A stretch of 29,545 bases of DNA from URNF01 sp045634325 (GTDB lineage Bacteria; Bacillota; Clostridia; Oscillospirales; Acutalibacteraceae). A model generated the notes under the pieces. The model was not told the origin of the DNA. It made no database searches and saw only the letters and a program-made list of their open reading frames with translations. The DNA lies in assembly GCA_045634325.1 (NCBI GenBank), contig JAZRAA010000012.1, forward strand, positions 1 through 29,545. The letters run 5' to 3'. The first letter of the stretch is position 1; each line of letters opens with the position of its first letter. Below are positions 6,821 to 16,177 of the stretch, in pieces. The position numbers and the translations under genes are program-made.

Positions 6821-8935
6821 ATGAAAACAGATATTGTAATTGTCGGTTGCGGCGTAGCGGGACTGTACTGTGCCTTACAACTGCCGCTGGACAAACAAAT
6901 TGTAATACTATCCAAACGTGAAGCGACTGCGTGTGATTCGTATCTGGCGCAAGGGGGTATCTGCGTACAGCGGGATGATGACGACTTTGATGCGTTTTAC
7001 GAAGATACCATGCGTGCGGGGCATTATGAGAACGATCCCAAATCGGTGGAACAAATGATTCGCCGTTCTCGTGGGGTGATTGCGGATTTGGTGTCGTATG
7101 GCGTGCAATTTGAGCGCAACGGCGACCAATTTGCCTATACCCGTGAAGGCGCACACTCGAAACCACGCATCCTGTTCCATGCGGATAAGACGGGCGAGGA
7201 AATCACCTCCAAGTTGCTCGAAGCCGTATATGAGCGGGACAATATCACCGTGCTGGAACATTGTACCGTGGTGGACATTATCCCTACCGCCGACGGATGT
7301 GGCGGTGTGGTTTGCAAAATGCAAGGCGGCAGATTTGACAGCATCGTTGCCGACCAAACGGTGTTTGCCACCGGCGGCATCGGTGGTCTGTTTGACCATT
7401 CCACCAACTACCCGCACCTGACGGGCGATGCGTTGGCGATTGCGTTAAAACACGGCATTGCCTTGCGGGATATGGACTATGTCCAAATCCATCCCACCAC
7501 CCTGTATACCGCACAGCAAGACAGAGAATTTCTCATTTCCGAATCGGTGCGTGGCGAAGGTGCGGTATTGCTCAATGCGGCGGGCGAACGGTTTGTGGAC
7601 GAGTTGCAGCCGCGCGACGTGGTGGCAAACGCAATTTTCGCACAAATGAAAAAGGATAACACGCCGTGCGTGTGGTTGTCCTTGTCGGCAATTCCCGAAT
7701 CGGAGATTTTGTCACATTTCCCCACCATCTACCGTCGTTGCTTGGAGGCGGGGTATGACATCACCAAAGAACGCATCCCCGTTGTACCTGCCCAACACTA
7801 TTTTATGGGCGGTATTGCGATTGACCTAAACGGCAGAACATCCATGAAACGTTTGTATGCGGTGGGCGAAACCGCCTGTAACGGCGTGCACGGCAAAAAT
7901 CGACTGGCAAGCAACTCTCTGCTTGAAAGTTTGGTGTTTGCGGGTTGCGCCGCCGCTGATATTGAGAAAACGGGTACTCCCTTGCCGCCGTTTACCTATC
8001 ATGTAGACGGTGAACAGTATGAAAATATGGAACAAAGGTATAAAGATGCCGTGTTGGCGGCGATGAAAAAGGAGAAACAGGGTATGAATGCCATTACGAT
8101 GAAAATGAACGTGGACGATATGATTTTGTCTGCTTTGAAAGAGGATATCACCAGCGAAGACATCACCACCAACGCGGTGATGCCCACCGCACAAGCGGGC
8201 GAAGTGGACCTCATTTGCAAAGAGGACGGCGTGATTGCGGGACTGCCCGTATTTGAGCGGGTGTTCAAGTTGCTGGACGATAAAACACAGGTAGAATTTT
8301 TCTGCCAAGACGGCGACAATGTGAAAAACGGCCAAAAAATCGGCGTGGTACGTGGGGATATTCGCGTATTGCTGTCGGGTGAACGTACCGCGCTCAACTA
8401 TCTGCAACGCATGAGCGGTATTGCGACCTATACACGTGCGGTTTCCTCGTTACTGGCGGGCAGCAAAACCAAATTGCTGGACACCCGCAAAACCACCCCG
8501 AATATGCGTGTGTTCGAAAAATATGCCGTGAAAGTGGGCGGCGGGTATAACCACCGCTTCAATCTGAGTGACGGTGTGCTGCTGAAAGATAACCACATCG
8601 GTGCCGCAGGCGGTGTCAAACAAGCGGTGGAAATGGCAAAAGCGTATGCCCCGTTTGTCCGTAAAATTGAGATTGAAGTGGAAAATCTCACCATGCTCAA
8701 AGAAGCATTGGAGGCGGGTGCGGACATCATCATGCTGGATAACATGAGCGTAGAGGATATGAAACAAGCGGTCTCCCTGTGCGCAGGAAAAGCCGAAACC
8801 GAATGCAGCGGCAACGTCACCAAAGAGAACATTGCACGTTTGGTGGATATTGGCGTGGACTACATTTCCAGCGGTGCGCTGACCCATTCTGCGCCCATTC
8901 TCGATTTATCTTTGAAAAATTTGCATGCGATTTGA
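6821..8935 (+). CDS. nadB/nadC: L-aspartate oxidase / nicotinate-nucleotide diphosphorylase fusion (NadB-NadC)
   Basis: A single uninterrupted frame of 704 codons encodes two enzymes. Residues 1-421 are a short NadB: the FAD motif GCGVAG is at 9-14, followed by active-site His224 (HPTTLY), Arg244 (SVRGEG) and Arg265 (PRDVVANAI), then NRLASNSLLESLVF. The helical C-terminal domain of E. coli-type NadB is missing. Residues 422-704 are a full-length NadC (about 283 aa) with LKEDITSEDITT, RTALNYLQRMSG, LLDTRKTTPNMR, KVGGGYNHRFNLSDG, LKDNHI and DYISSGALTH. NadB oxidises aspartate to iminoaspartate; NadC converts quinolinate plus PRPP to nicotinate mononucleotide. With nadA next door the whole quinolinate branch is present. 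An internal ribosome binding site in front of codon 422 may also give free NadC. The start ATG at 6821 is preferred to an upstream TTG. Confidence 0.93.
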   Translation: MKTDIVIVGCGVAGLYCALQLPLDKQIVILSKREATACDSYLAQGGICVQRDDDDFDAFYEDTMRAGHYENDPKSVEQMIRRSRGVIADLVSYGVQFERNGDQFAYTREGAHSKPRILFHADKTGEEITSKLLEAVYERDNITVLEHCTVVDIIPTADGCGGVVCKMQGGRFDSIVADQTVFATGGIGGLFDHSTNYPHLTGDALAIALKHGIALRDMDYVQIHPTTLYTAQQDREFLISESVRGEGAVLLNAAGERFVDELQPRDVVANAIFAQMKKDNTPCVWLSLSAIPESEILSHFPTIYRRCLEAGYDITKERIPVVPAQHYFMGGIAIDLNGRTSMKRLYAVGETACNGVHGKNRLASNSLLESLVFAGCAAADIEKTGTPLPPFTYHVDGEQYENMEQRYKDAVLAAMKKEKQGMNAITMKMNVDDMILSALKEDITSEDITTNAVMPTAQAGEVDLICKEDGVIAGLPVFERVFKLLDDKTQVEFFCQDGDNVKNGQKIGVVRGDIRVLLSGERTALNYLQRMSGIATYTRAVSSLLAGSKTKLLDTRKTTPNMRVFEKYAVKVGGGYNHRFNLSDGVLLKDNHIGAAGGVKQAVEMAKAYAPFVRKIEIEVENLTMLKEALEAGADIIMLDNMSVEDMKQAVSLCAGKAETECSGNVTKENIARLVDIGVDYISSGALTHSAPILDLSLKNLHAI
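8068..8086 (+). promoter_or_regulatory. Internal ribosome binding site for NadC
   Basis: AAAGGAG (8068-8074) lies 9 nt before an in-frame ATG (8084) exactly where NadC homology begins, inside the nadB-nadC frame. It is either still used or a leftover from two separate genes. Confidence 0.6.
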
Positions 8936-8965
8936 TGCGTGCGCCGGCAGAAAGGAGGCTTTTCC

Positions 8966-9478
8966 GTGAAATCCGAGCAAAGACGAAAACAAATAGCGAC
9001 GTTGTTGTCGGCGGCGGAAAAGCCGTTGTCGGGTACGCACTTGGCGGATGTGTGCGGCGTATCTCGGCAAAGTATCGTGCAGGACATTGCGGTGCTCAAA
9101 GCGGCGGGATACGATATTTTATCCACGCATGACGGTTACGTGCTACAAGCCGCGCCGTATGCCGAGCGGGTATTCAAAATGCGGCACACCACTGCACAAA
9201 CAGAGGACGAACTGCAAACCATTGTCGATTTGGGCGGTACGGTGGTAGACGTGTTCGTGTGGCATAAAGTGTACGGCAAGATGGTTGCCAAACTGCATAT
9301 ATTCTCTCGATTACAGGTTGAGCAGTTTATCGAAGGCGTGCGCAGTGGGCAATCGTCCGAACTGATGAACATCACCGGCGGGTATCATTACCACACCGTG
9401 CGTGCAGACAGCGAACAGGTGTTGGATACCATTGCTGAGCAGTTACAGAAAAAAGGGTATATCGCCCCCGAAAAGTGA
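8966..9478 (+). CDS. niaR: NAD biosynthesis transcription repressor NiaR
   Basis: A 170-residue niacin-responsive repressor. The N-terminal winged helix (HTH_11 type) covers about residues 3-58 (RRKQIATLLSAAEKPLSG, then SRQSIVQDIAVLKAAGY). The C-terminal 3H domain, named for its three conserved His, shows RHTT, VWHKVYGK and GGYHYHTV, consistent with metal and niacin binding. Start GTG at 8966 is chosen because AAAGGAGG (8951-8958) is correctly spaced; an upstream GTG at 8939 lacks one. As third gene of the operon it likely represses itself and nadA/nadBC through the inverted repeat at 5833-5862. Confidence 0.93.
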   Translation: MKSEQRRKQIATLLSAAEKPLSGTHLADVCGVSRQSIVQDIAVLKAAGYDILSTHDGYVLQAAPYAERVFKMRHTTAQTEDELQTIVDLGGTVVDVFVWHKVYGKMVAKLHIFSRLQVEQFIEGVRSGQSSELMNITGGYHYHTVRADSEQVLDTIAEQLQKKGYIAPEK

Positions 9479-9492
9479 ATATTTTTTAAATT

Positions 9493-9524
9493 AGCGAGCC
9501 ATACCCTTGACGGCTCGCTTTTTT
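9493..9524 (+). terminator. Terminator of the nad operon
   Basis: An 8-bp GC-rich stem (9493-9500 with 9512-9519) is followed by six T, 14 nt after niaR. Confidence 0.9.
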
Positions 9525-9565
9525 CTGTCCATACTATATATTGAAGATAAAGGATGGTGACGGAT

Positions 9566-12535
9566 ATGTTGACTTTAACAGATGTATATAAATCTTATAC
9601 CGCAGGGGCATCCACGGTGGAAGCACTCAAAGGTGTGAATCTCTGTTTTCGTAAGCAGGAGTTTGCGGCGATTTTGGGACCGTCGGGTTGCGGCAAGACC
9701 ACTTTGCTGAACATCATCGGTGGACTGGATCGCTATACGGCGGGCGACCTGGCTGTAAACGGCCGTTCCACTAAACATTTCAATGACAGAGATTGGGATA
9801 CCTATCGCAACCATTCGATTGGGTTTGTATTTCAAAGTTATAATTTGATTTCTCACCAAACGGTGTTGCGCAACGTGGAACTCGCCCTCACGCTTTCGGG
9901 CGTTTCTCGTGCTGAGCGTCGCCGTCGAGCAGTGGAAGCGCTGGAAAAGGTGGGACTGTCCGACCAACTGCACAAAAAACCCAACCAGATGTCCGGCGGG
10001 CAGATGCAACGTGTGGCGATTGCACGTGCATTGGTCAACGACCCCGAAATTTTACTCGCCGACGAGCCGACCGGCGCACTCGATTCGGGTACCAGCGTGC
10101 AAATTATGGAAATCTTAAAAGAGATTTCCAAAGAAAAACTGATTATTATGGTCACCCACAACCCCGAACTTGCGGCGCAATATGCCACCCGCACGGTAAA
10201 ATTGTTGGACGGCAAGGTGGTGGACGATTCGAACCCTTGCATCGTAAAAACCGTTCCCACTGAAACGGCAAAGCCTAAACGTGACCGCCGCAAAGAAAAA
10301 CGCACGTCTATGCGGTTTTTCACTGCGCTGTCGTTGTCGCTCAACAATTTGATGACCAAAAAAGCACGCACGTTTTTAACCTCGTTTGCGGGCAGTATCG
10401 GTATTATCGGCATTGCGTTGATTTTGGCGCTGTCTAACGGTGTGCAATCGTATATCGATGCGGTGCAGGAGGATACGCTGTCTACCTACCCGCTCACCAT
10501 CGAGGCGGAAAACGTGGATATGTCCTCGCTGATGGAAACGTTAATTGGCATCGGTGCAGGCGAAACCGACCATGAAAAAGATGCGGTATACCCCAACGAA
10601 GTGATGTATGAACTGCTCAACACCATGAACAGTCTGGAAGCGGAGCATAATAACCTAAAACCGTTCAAAGCGTTTTTGGAAGACGAAAACAACGGCTTGT
10701 CTGCGCATATCAGTGCTATTCGTTACGGTTACGGACAGAATTTGCAGGTATACGTCAAGGATCCCGACGGTAAGATTGTGCTTTCGGATTTGAACGATAT
10801 GCTCACTCGCATCACCGGCATGGAGGAGCAGATGGCAGTGACCGAAAACTCTCCCATGACCTCCATGATGGGCGGCGGGTTTGGCAACATGCAATTGTGG
10901 GAAGAAATGTTGGCGGGCGAAAACGGTGCGCTCATCAACGACTTATTATACGAACAATATGATTTGATTTACGGTGCGTGGCCCTCGGCGTACAACGAGG
11001 TCGTGCTCGTGGTGGACGAAAACAACGAGGTGCCGGACATCAGTTTGTATGCGCTGGGACTCAAAACCACCCAGCAGTTACAACAAATTTTAGAAAATGC
11101 CGCCAAAGGCGACACAGTTGAGGTGGAAAGCGGCAGTTGGTCGTATGCCGATATTTGCAGCCGCACTTTCAAAATGGTGTTACCTGCCGAGCGGTATCAA
11201 AAGGATGCGACAAGCGGCAAGTTCATTGACGTGTCCAAAACCGAGGCGGGATTATCTTTGCTGTATGATAACGGCGTGGATTTGAAAATCACCGGTATCA
11301 TTCGCCCGAATGCAGATGCGGTAGCGTCCATGATGACCGGCAGTATCGGCTACACCACCGCACTGACCGACTATATGGCGCAAGAAGGTCAAACGGCCGC
11401 CGCCCTCAAAGCACAATTGGCAACCCCGGACACCGATGTGTTCACGGGTTTGCCGTTTAAGACCGACGATATGCAACAACCCACCGACGCACAAAAAGCA
11501 GAGGACATCAAGGCATATATCGGCTCGTTGCCCGCCGATAAAAAAGCGGAAATTTACGTTGAGTTGCAAGCAACCCCCACCGATGCATATGTGGCGCAAG
11601 CGGTAGAAGGCGGCATGAAGGGTTTGACCCGTGAGAAAATTGAGCAGATGATGGTTTCCGAATATGCCGTCCAAATGGGCGTGGATGAAGCGACCATTCG
11701 GGAGTATATTGCGAAAATGGACGACAACACGTTGTTTAACAACGTGAAAAACATGTTGGAACAACAGGTGCGTGCGCAGTATGCCGAACAGGTGACAGCG
11801 CAGATGAGCAATATCCCCGACGCACAGTTGGCGGCGGCGTTTACGGCGGCGCTGCCTTCGTATGACACGCCCGCATTGGTGCGGTTGTATGCAGACTATA
11901 TGCCACCCACCGTATCCGAAGCCACCTATGCGGATAATTTGAAAACGCTTGGGCTTATCGACGAGCAAAACCCCACCGCCATCCATATCTATGCCGCTAC
12001 GTTTGCGGATAAAGATGCGGTGTCCGAAGCGATTGCCGATTACAATGCGCAAGCCGCCGAGGAGGACGTGATCCAATACACCGATTACGTGGCACTCATG
12101 ATGTCCTCCATCACCACCATTATTGGTGCGATTTCGTATATCTTGATTGCGTTTGTGGCCATTTCACTGGTGGTATCTTCTATTATGATTGGCATCATCA
12201 CCTATATTTCGGTGTTGGAACGCACCAAAGAAATCGGCATTTTGCGTTCTATCGGCGCATCTAAAAAAGATATTTCCCGTGTGTTCAATGCCGAAACGCT
12301 ACTCGTTGGCTTTGCGGCGGGCGCGATTGGTATTGGCGTGACATTGCTGTTGTGTTTGCCAATCAATGCGATTATCCGTGCACTGACCGGCATTGCAGAC
12401 ATCGGCGCATCCTTGCCGCCGATAGCGGCTATTGTGCTCATTCTCATCAGCATGACCCTCACCGTTGTGGCGGGCTTGTTCCCCGCCAAAGTCGCCGCCA
12501 AAAAAGATCCTGTGGTGGCATTGCGAACAGAATAA
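9566..12535 (+). CDS. ABC transporter, ATPase fused to FtsX-type permease (MacB-like)
   Basis: A 990-residue one-chain exporter half. Residues 1-230 are the ATPase: Walker A GPSGCGKTT near 38-46, signature MSGGQMQRVAIARAL, Walker B ILLADEPTGALDS and a switch His in MVTHNPE. One membrane segment lies near 268-292, then a very large (about 550 aa) extracytoplasmic domain. Three more segments follow (about 850-880, 912-940, 953-975) in the FtsX/MacB pattern, including ERTKEIGILRSIGASKKDI and a C-terminal AKKDPVVALRTE. MacB-type proteins are mechanotransmitters that export peptides, lipoproteins or antimicrobials from the outer leaflet rather than through a channel. The start at 9566 (MLTLTDVYKSY) fits the family better than upstream ATG 9554. 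It is monocistronic with no regulatory partner nearby; substrate unknown. Confidence 0.92.
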   Translation: MLTLTDVYKSYTAGASTVEALKGVNLCFRKQEFAAILGPSGCGKTTLLNIIGGLDRYTAGDLAVNGRSTKHFNDRDWDTYRNHSIGFVFQSYNLISHQTVLRNVELALTLSGVSRAERRRRAVEALEKVGLSDQLHKKPNQMSGGQMQRVAIARALVNDPEILLADEPTGALDSGTSVQIMEILKEISKEKLIIMVTHNPELAAQYATRTVKLLDGKVVDDSNPCIVKTVPTETAKPKRDRRKEKRTSMRFFTALSLSLNNLMTKKARTFLTSFAGSIGIIGIALILALSNGVQSYIDAVQEDTLSTYPLTIEAENVDMSSLMETLIGIGAGETDHEKDAVYPNEVMYELLNTMNSLEAEHNNLKPFKAFLEDENNGLSAHISAIRYGYGQNLQVYVKDPDGKIVLSDLNDMLTRITGMEEQMAVTENSPMTSMMGGGFGNMQLWEEMLAGENGALINDLLYEQYDLIYGAWPSAYNEVVLVVDENNEVPDISLYALGLKTTQQLQQILENAAKGDTVEVESGSWSYADICSRTFKMVLPAERYQKDATSGKFIDVSKTEAGLSLLYDNGVDLKITGIIRPNADAVASMMTGSIGYTTALTDYMAQEGQTAAALKAQLATPDTDVFTGLPFKTDDMQQPTDAQKAEDIKAYIGSLPADKKAEIYVELQATPTDAYVAQAVEGGMKGLTREKIEQMMVSEYAVQMGVDEATIREYIAKMDDNTLFNNVKNMLEQQVRAQYAEQVTAQMSNIPDAQLAAAFTAALPSYDTPALVRLYADYMPPTVSEATYADNLKTLGLIDEQNPTAIHIYAATFADKDAVSEAIADYNAQAAEEDVIQYTDYVALMMSSITTIIGAISYILIAFVAISLVVSSIMIGIITYISVLERTKEIGILRSIGASKKDISRVFNAETLLVGFAAGAIGIGVTLLLCLPINAIIRALTGIADIGASLPPIAAIVLILISMTLTVVAGLFPAKVAAKKDPVVALRTE

Positions 12536-12537
12536 AG

Positions 12538-12567
12538 AAAACCGCCGTCATACGACGGCGGTTTTTT
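12538..12567. terminator. Bidirectional terminator
   Basis: A perfect 12-bp stem (12538-12549 with 12554-12565) with loop ATAC carries T runs in both directions. It sits between the convergent ABC exporter gene and the small minus-strand gene. Confidence 0.92.
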
Positions 12568-12811
12568 AATCTCTGAACGGTTCGTTCAAATCGGGTTCCA
12601 CTTCTTTGTGCTGTTTTGCTTTGGGGAGACCTTGCGCAATTTCGGGGAATTCGTTGTCCGAGTCGGCGGTGGGTTGGATTTCATAGGTGCCGTATTTGTG
12701 CAACAGTTCATAGGCGTCGGTAGGCATACCTTGCACCGCTTCCACGCTGAAAGCGGTGGTTGCGTAGGCTTGTTCGTCCCTGACAGGCGGTTTGTTGTCC
12801 GGTTTTTTCAT
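12566..12811 (-). CDS. Small acidic hypothetical protein
   Basis: An 81-residue protein with no domain I recognise. The N-terminus is basic and proline-rich (MKKPDNKPPVRDEQA); the rest is acidic and hydrophilic (TDAYELLHKYGTYEIQPT, then EVEPDLNEPFRD). There is no signal peptide or membrane segment. It is considered real because an AGGAG site lies 8-10 nt upstream and its end coincides with a bidirectional terminator. It lies downstream of metG on the same strand, but the metG terminator separates them. The upstream DNA contains CATACTA on the coding strand, reminiscent of sporulation sigma factor -10 boxes, but no matching -35 was found. Confidence 0.7.
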   Translation of the reverse strand: MKKPDNKPPVRDEQAYATTAFSVEAVQGMPTDAYELLHKYGTYEIQPTADSDNEFPEIAQGLPKAKQHKEVEPDLNEPFRD

Positions 12812-12855
12812 AGTATCGCACTCCTCTCACACCTAGTATGCCCAATTGTGAAAAG

Positions 12856-12887
12856 AAAACGCCTTATCCGACGGATAAGGCGTTTTT
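12856..12887 (-). terminator. Terminator of metG
   Basis: A perfect 14-bp stem (12856-12869 with 12873-12886) begins 5 nt past the metG stop on the minus strand and has a T-rich tail on that strand. Confidence 0.88.
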
Positions 12888-12891
12888 CACA

Positions 12892-14838
12892 TTATCGAAT
12901 TTTACTGCCTACAGGCACGTCATCCATAAAGATCACTTTTGCGGCCTCTTCGCCGTCTTTTTCGATGTCGGCGGCGAGAATCATGCCCGCACTCTCCACA
13001 CCGCAAAGGGTTGCGGGTTTCAGGTTTGCCACCACGATGACGTGGTGTCCGATAAGGTCGTCGGGAGTATACCATTTGGCGATACCCGATGCAACGGTAC
13101 GCGGTGTACCCGAACCGTCGTCGAGGGTGAGTTTCAAAAGTTTCTTTGCCTTTTTAATCGGCTCACAAGCGACCACTTTTGCTACACGCAAATCGGTTGC
13201 GGCAAAGGTGTCAATGGTGATTTGGGGCAAGAAGGTCACGCCCGCAGTCTCGGTTTCTTCTGCTGCGGCGGCATTTTCCGCTTCAATTTCCGCCAATTTT
13301 TTCTCCGCATCAATACGTGCAAACAACGGGGAAGGCGTACCCACGGCAAAACTGTCTGCTTTACCGAACACGGCGGTATCCAACGTACTGAGCGCATCCG
13401 CTACCTGCAACTGCGCCAAAATGGCTTTGCCGGTGGACGGCATGAACGGCTGTAACAGAATACCGAGAATCCGCAATGCTTCCAACAGGTTATACAACAC
13501 GTCGTTCAAACGGCCCTTGGTCGCTTCGTCTTTGGCGAGTGCCCACGGCGCAGTTTCGTCGATGTATTTGTTGCAACGGCCTGCGAGTGCCATCACCGTG
13601 GCGGTGGCATCTGCGTTGCGATATTCGTCCATCAACTCGACGTATTTTTTGAGTGTTTGCGCAACCGTTTCCAGCAACGATGTGTCCATATCCTCGACGG
13701 CGGCGGGTTTTGTTACCTTGCCGTCAAAGTATTTGTTGGTCATCGCAATGGTACGGTTCACGAGATTGCCCAGTGTGTTGGCAAGGTCGGCGTTATATTT
13801 GTTGATTAAGCTTTCATAGGTAATGGTGCCGTCCTGTCCAAACGGGATTTCGGATAACAGATAATACCGCACCGCATCCACGCCGAAATGACGGACAAGG
13901 TCATCGGCATACAGCACGTTGCCTTTGGATTTGCTCATTTTGTCGTCGCCGGACAACAGCCACGGATGACCGAGCACCTTTTTGGGCAACGGCTCACCGA
14001 GCGCCATCAGAATAATAGGCCAGTAGATAGTATGGAACCGCACGATGTCTTTGCCGATCACGTGCAGGTCGGCGGGCCAATATTTTTTATATTTGTCCGA
14101 AGAGCCGTCGGGGTCATAGCCGCAACCGGTGATATAGTTGGAAAGCGCATCAATCCAAACATACGTCACGTGTTTGTCGTCAAACGGCACCGGCACGCCC
14201 CACGTAAATGACGAGCGGGACACGCACAAGTCCGAAAGACCGGGTTTTAAGAAGTTGTTAATCATTTCGTTGCGGCGGGAAATCGGCGCAATGAAATCGG
14301 GGTTTTCTTCATAATGCTTCAAAAGACGGTCTTGGTATTTGCCGAGTTTCAAGAAATAGGCTTCTTCTTTGGCATCGGTGACGTCTCTGCCGCAGTCGGG
14401 GCATTTGCCATCGGCGGTCAACTGGGACGGTGTGAAAAAGGATTCGCACGGCACACAGTATTTGCCTTCGTAAGCGCCTTTATAGATATCCCCTTGGTCG
14501 TACAGTTTTTTGAAAATTTTCTGCACGGTTTTTTCATGGTAGTCGTCGGTGGTACGGATGAAGGTGTCATAGGTCACGTCCATGCAATCCCACACCGCTT
14601 TGATTTGTGCGGAGATATCGTCCACGTATGCCTTGGGGGTGATGCCCGCAGCCTTGGCGTATTCTTCAATTTTTTGACCGTGCTCATCCGAGCCGGTTTG
14701 AAACAGCACGTCAAAGCCTTGCATTCTCTTATACCGCGCAATCATATCGGCGAGCACGATGTCGTAGGTGTTGCCGATGTGGGGTTTGCGGGAGGTGTAG
14801 GCAATGGCGGTGGTGATATAAAATTTCTTGTTTTCCAT
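12892..14838 (-). CDS. metG: Methionyl-tRNA synthetase
   Basis: A class I aminoacyl-tRNA synthetase of 648 residues that charges tRNA-Met. The HIGH-type signature reads HIGN at residues 20-23 and the KMSKS loop is intact (DDKMSKSKG). A zinc knuckle is formed by CVPC and CPDC around residues 128-148. Specificity and anticodon-binding parts follow (WIDALSNYITG, LANTLGNLVNRT). Residues about 548-648 are a C-terminal EMAP/Trbp111-like tRNA-binding domain (DLRVAKVVACE, then SAGMILAADI), which normally drives dimerisation. AAGGAAG precedes the start. It is divergent from the DEAD-box helicase gene. No T-box leader fits in the short upstream region. Confidence 0.97.
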   Translation of the reverse strand: MENKKFYITTAIAYTSRKPHIGNTYDIVLADMIARYKRMQGFDVLFQTGSDEHGQKIEEYAKAAGITPKAYVDDISAQIKAVWDCMDVTYDTFIRTTDDYHEKTVQKIFKKLYDQGDIYKGAYEGKYCVPCESFFTPSQLTADGKCPDCGRDVTDAKEEAYFLKLGKYQDRLLKHYEENPDFIAPISRRNEMINNFLKPGLSDLCVSRSSFTWGVPVPFDDKHVTYVWIDALSNYITGCGYDPDGSSDKYKKYWPADLHVIGKDIVRFHTIYWPIILMALGEPLPKKVLGHPWLLSGDDKMSKSKGNVLYADDLVRHFGVDAVRYYLLSEIPFGQDGTITYESLINKYNADLANTLGNLVNRTIAMTNKYFDGKVTKPAAVEDMDTSLLETVAQTLKKYVELMDEYRNADATATVMALAGRCNKYIDETAPWALAKDEATKGRLNDVLYNLLEALRILGILLQPFMPSTGKAILAQLQVADALSTLDTAVFGKADSFAVGTPSPLFARIDAEKKLAEIEAENAAAAEETETAGVTFLPQITIDTFAATDLRVAKVVACEPIKKAKKLLKLTLDDGSGTPRTVASGIAKWYTPDDLIGHHVIVVANLKPATLCGVESAGMILAADIEKDGEEAAKVIFMDDVPVGSKIR

Positions 14839-14869
14839 AACTCGTTGCTTCCTTTCACAAGGTATCAGT

Positions 14870-14900
14870 ATTATATTATCATATTTTATTAAAAAAACAA
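14870..14900 (-). promoter_or_regulatory. Possible metG promoter
   Basis: On the minus strand TTGTTT (14895-14900) is followed by overlapping candidates TAATAT (14873-14878, spacer 16) and TATAAT (14870-14875, spacer 19). The region is very AT-rich, so the exact boxes are uncertain. Confidence 0.35.
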
Positions 14901-14938
14901 GAGCAAATTGTTATATTATAAGGTATATATAATAGGAC

Positions 14939-14967
14939 TTGTGCAATTTTTAAATGTATGCTAGAAT
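14939..14967 (+). promoter_or_regulatory. Extended -10 promoter of the DEAD-box gene
   Basis: A weak -35 TTGTGC (14939-14944), 17-bp spacer and an extended -10, TG at 14959-14960 followed by TAGAAT (14962-14967). Confidence 0.55.
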
Positions 14968-15003
14968 ACTGTCGTAATTTACAGGAAACGAGGACAATCG
15001 GTT

Positions 15004-16173
15004 TTGAGTGAAATAGTGAAAAATGGTTTTGACGATCTGGATTTACAGCCGGAAACCAAAAAAGCATTGGAGAAAATGGGATTCAAAGCGCCCACCCCGA
15101 TACAAAAGCAGACCATCCCCGTGATGATGGAGGGCAGGGACGTGATTGCCAAGGCGCCCACCGGCACCGGCAAGACCTGCGCTTTTGGTATTCCGTTGAT
15201 TGAATGTTTGGATACCGCGCTTGTCAATCTGCAAGCGTTGGTTATTTGCCCGACCCGTGAATTGTGCTTGCAAATTGCGGATGACTTGCGGCGGTTGATT
15301 GCGTTCCGTTCGGATGTGCGTGTGGCGGCTGTGTACGGCGGACAAGACATGAAAAAGCAGTGTATCGCCTTGCAGAAAAAACCGCACATCGTGGTGGCGA
15401 CCCCCGGTCGCTTGCTGGACCACATGGAACGGGGCAACATTTGGCTGGGCGACATCTACACGGTGGTGTTGGACGAAGCGGACGAAATGCTCAAAATGGG
15501 TTTTGTCAAAGACGTGCGCCGCATTTTGAACGCCACCCCCGCCGATACGCAGGTGGTGATGTTCAGTGCCACCATTTCTCGTGAAGTGATGGACGTGGCG
15601 TGGGAATACCAGCGGGATGCTCTGGAAATCACGGTGGAATCAGCAGGCGACAACCGTCCGCAAATCGACCAGTACGAATTGGCGTTTAACGGCACCGACC
15701 GTTTGGAAACGATGTTGCGTTTGATTGATAAAATGGACTACCATCGTGTGATGGTGTTTGCCAACCGTAAAACCACCGTGATGGGACTGGGTAAAAAATT
15801 ACAAAAAAGCGGGCGCAGTGCGGATTGCTTGCACGGCGACATCGGACAAGGACAACGCAACCGTGTGATGCGTGCGTTCCGTGAAGGAAAATTTGAAATT
15901 TTGGTTGCTACCGACGTGGCGGCGCGCGGCATCGACGTAGACGACGTGGAAGCGGTGTTCAACTTCGACGTGCCGGACGAGAACGAATACTATTTGCATC
16001 GCATCGGCAGAACGGGACGTGCCAAACGTCGTGGCGCGGCATATACTTTTGCGGGAGAAGCGGATGCATTTCGCATGCGGGACATCCGCAAATATACCCA
16101 CTCGGACATCGTGCCGCTCGCTGTGGATGAAAGCGGAGAATGGCGATTGCCCGACGGTACCATATTAGGATAA
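15004..16173 (+). CDS. DEAD-box ATP-dependent RNA helicase
   Basis: A 389-residue minimal DEAD-box core. It carries the Q motif (FKAPTPIQKQ), motif I APTGTGKT (about 51-58), Ia PTRELCLQ, Ib TPGRLLDH, II DEAD (about 157), III SAT, V VATDVAARGIDV and VI HRIGRTGRA. Such proteins unwind short RNA duplexes in ribosome assembly, mRNA decay or cold adaptation. Unlike CsdA/CshA-type enzymes there is essentially no C-terminal RNA-binding extension. The start codon is TTG at 15004, with GAGGA about 9 nt upstream; no better-placed ATG exists. It is monocistronic, between its own promoter and terminator. Confidence 0.95.
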   Translation: MSEIVKNGFDDLDLQPETKKALEKMGFKAPTPIQKQTIPVMMEGRDVIAKAPTGTGKTCAFGIPLIECLDTALVNLQALVICPTRELCLQIADDLRRLIAFRSDVRVAAVYGGQDMKKQCIALQKKPHIVVATPGRLLDHMERGNIWLGDIYTVVLDEADEMLKMGFVKDVRRILNATPADTQVVMFSATISREVMDVAWEYQRDALEITVESAGDNRPQIDQYELAFNGTDRLETMLRLIDKMDYHRVMVFANRKTTVMGLGKKLQKSGRSADCLHGDIGQGQRNRVMRAFREGKFEILVATDVAARGIDVDDVEAVFNFDVPDENEYYLHRIGRTGRAKRRGAAYTFAGEADAFRMRDIRKYTHSDIVPLAVDESGEWRLPDGTILG

Positions 16174-16177
16174 TGAT

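Noticed and set aside
12608..13819. A 403-codon plus-strand frame opposite metG and the small protein gene
   Set aside because: It is antisense to metG and crosses two genes and a terminator; the Ser/Ala-rich translation has no recognisable domain.
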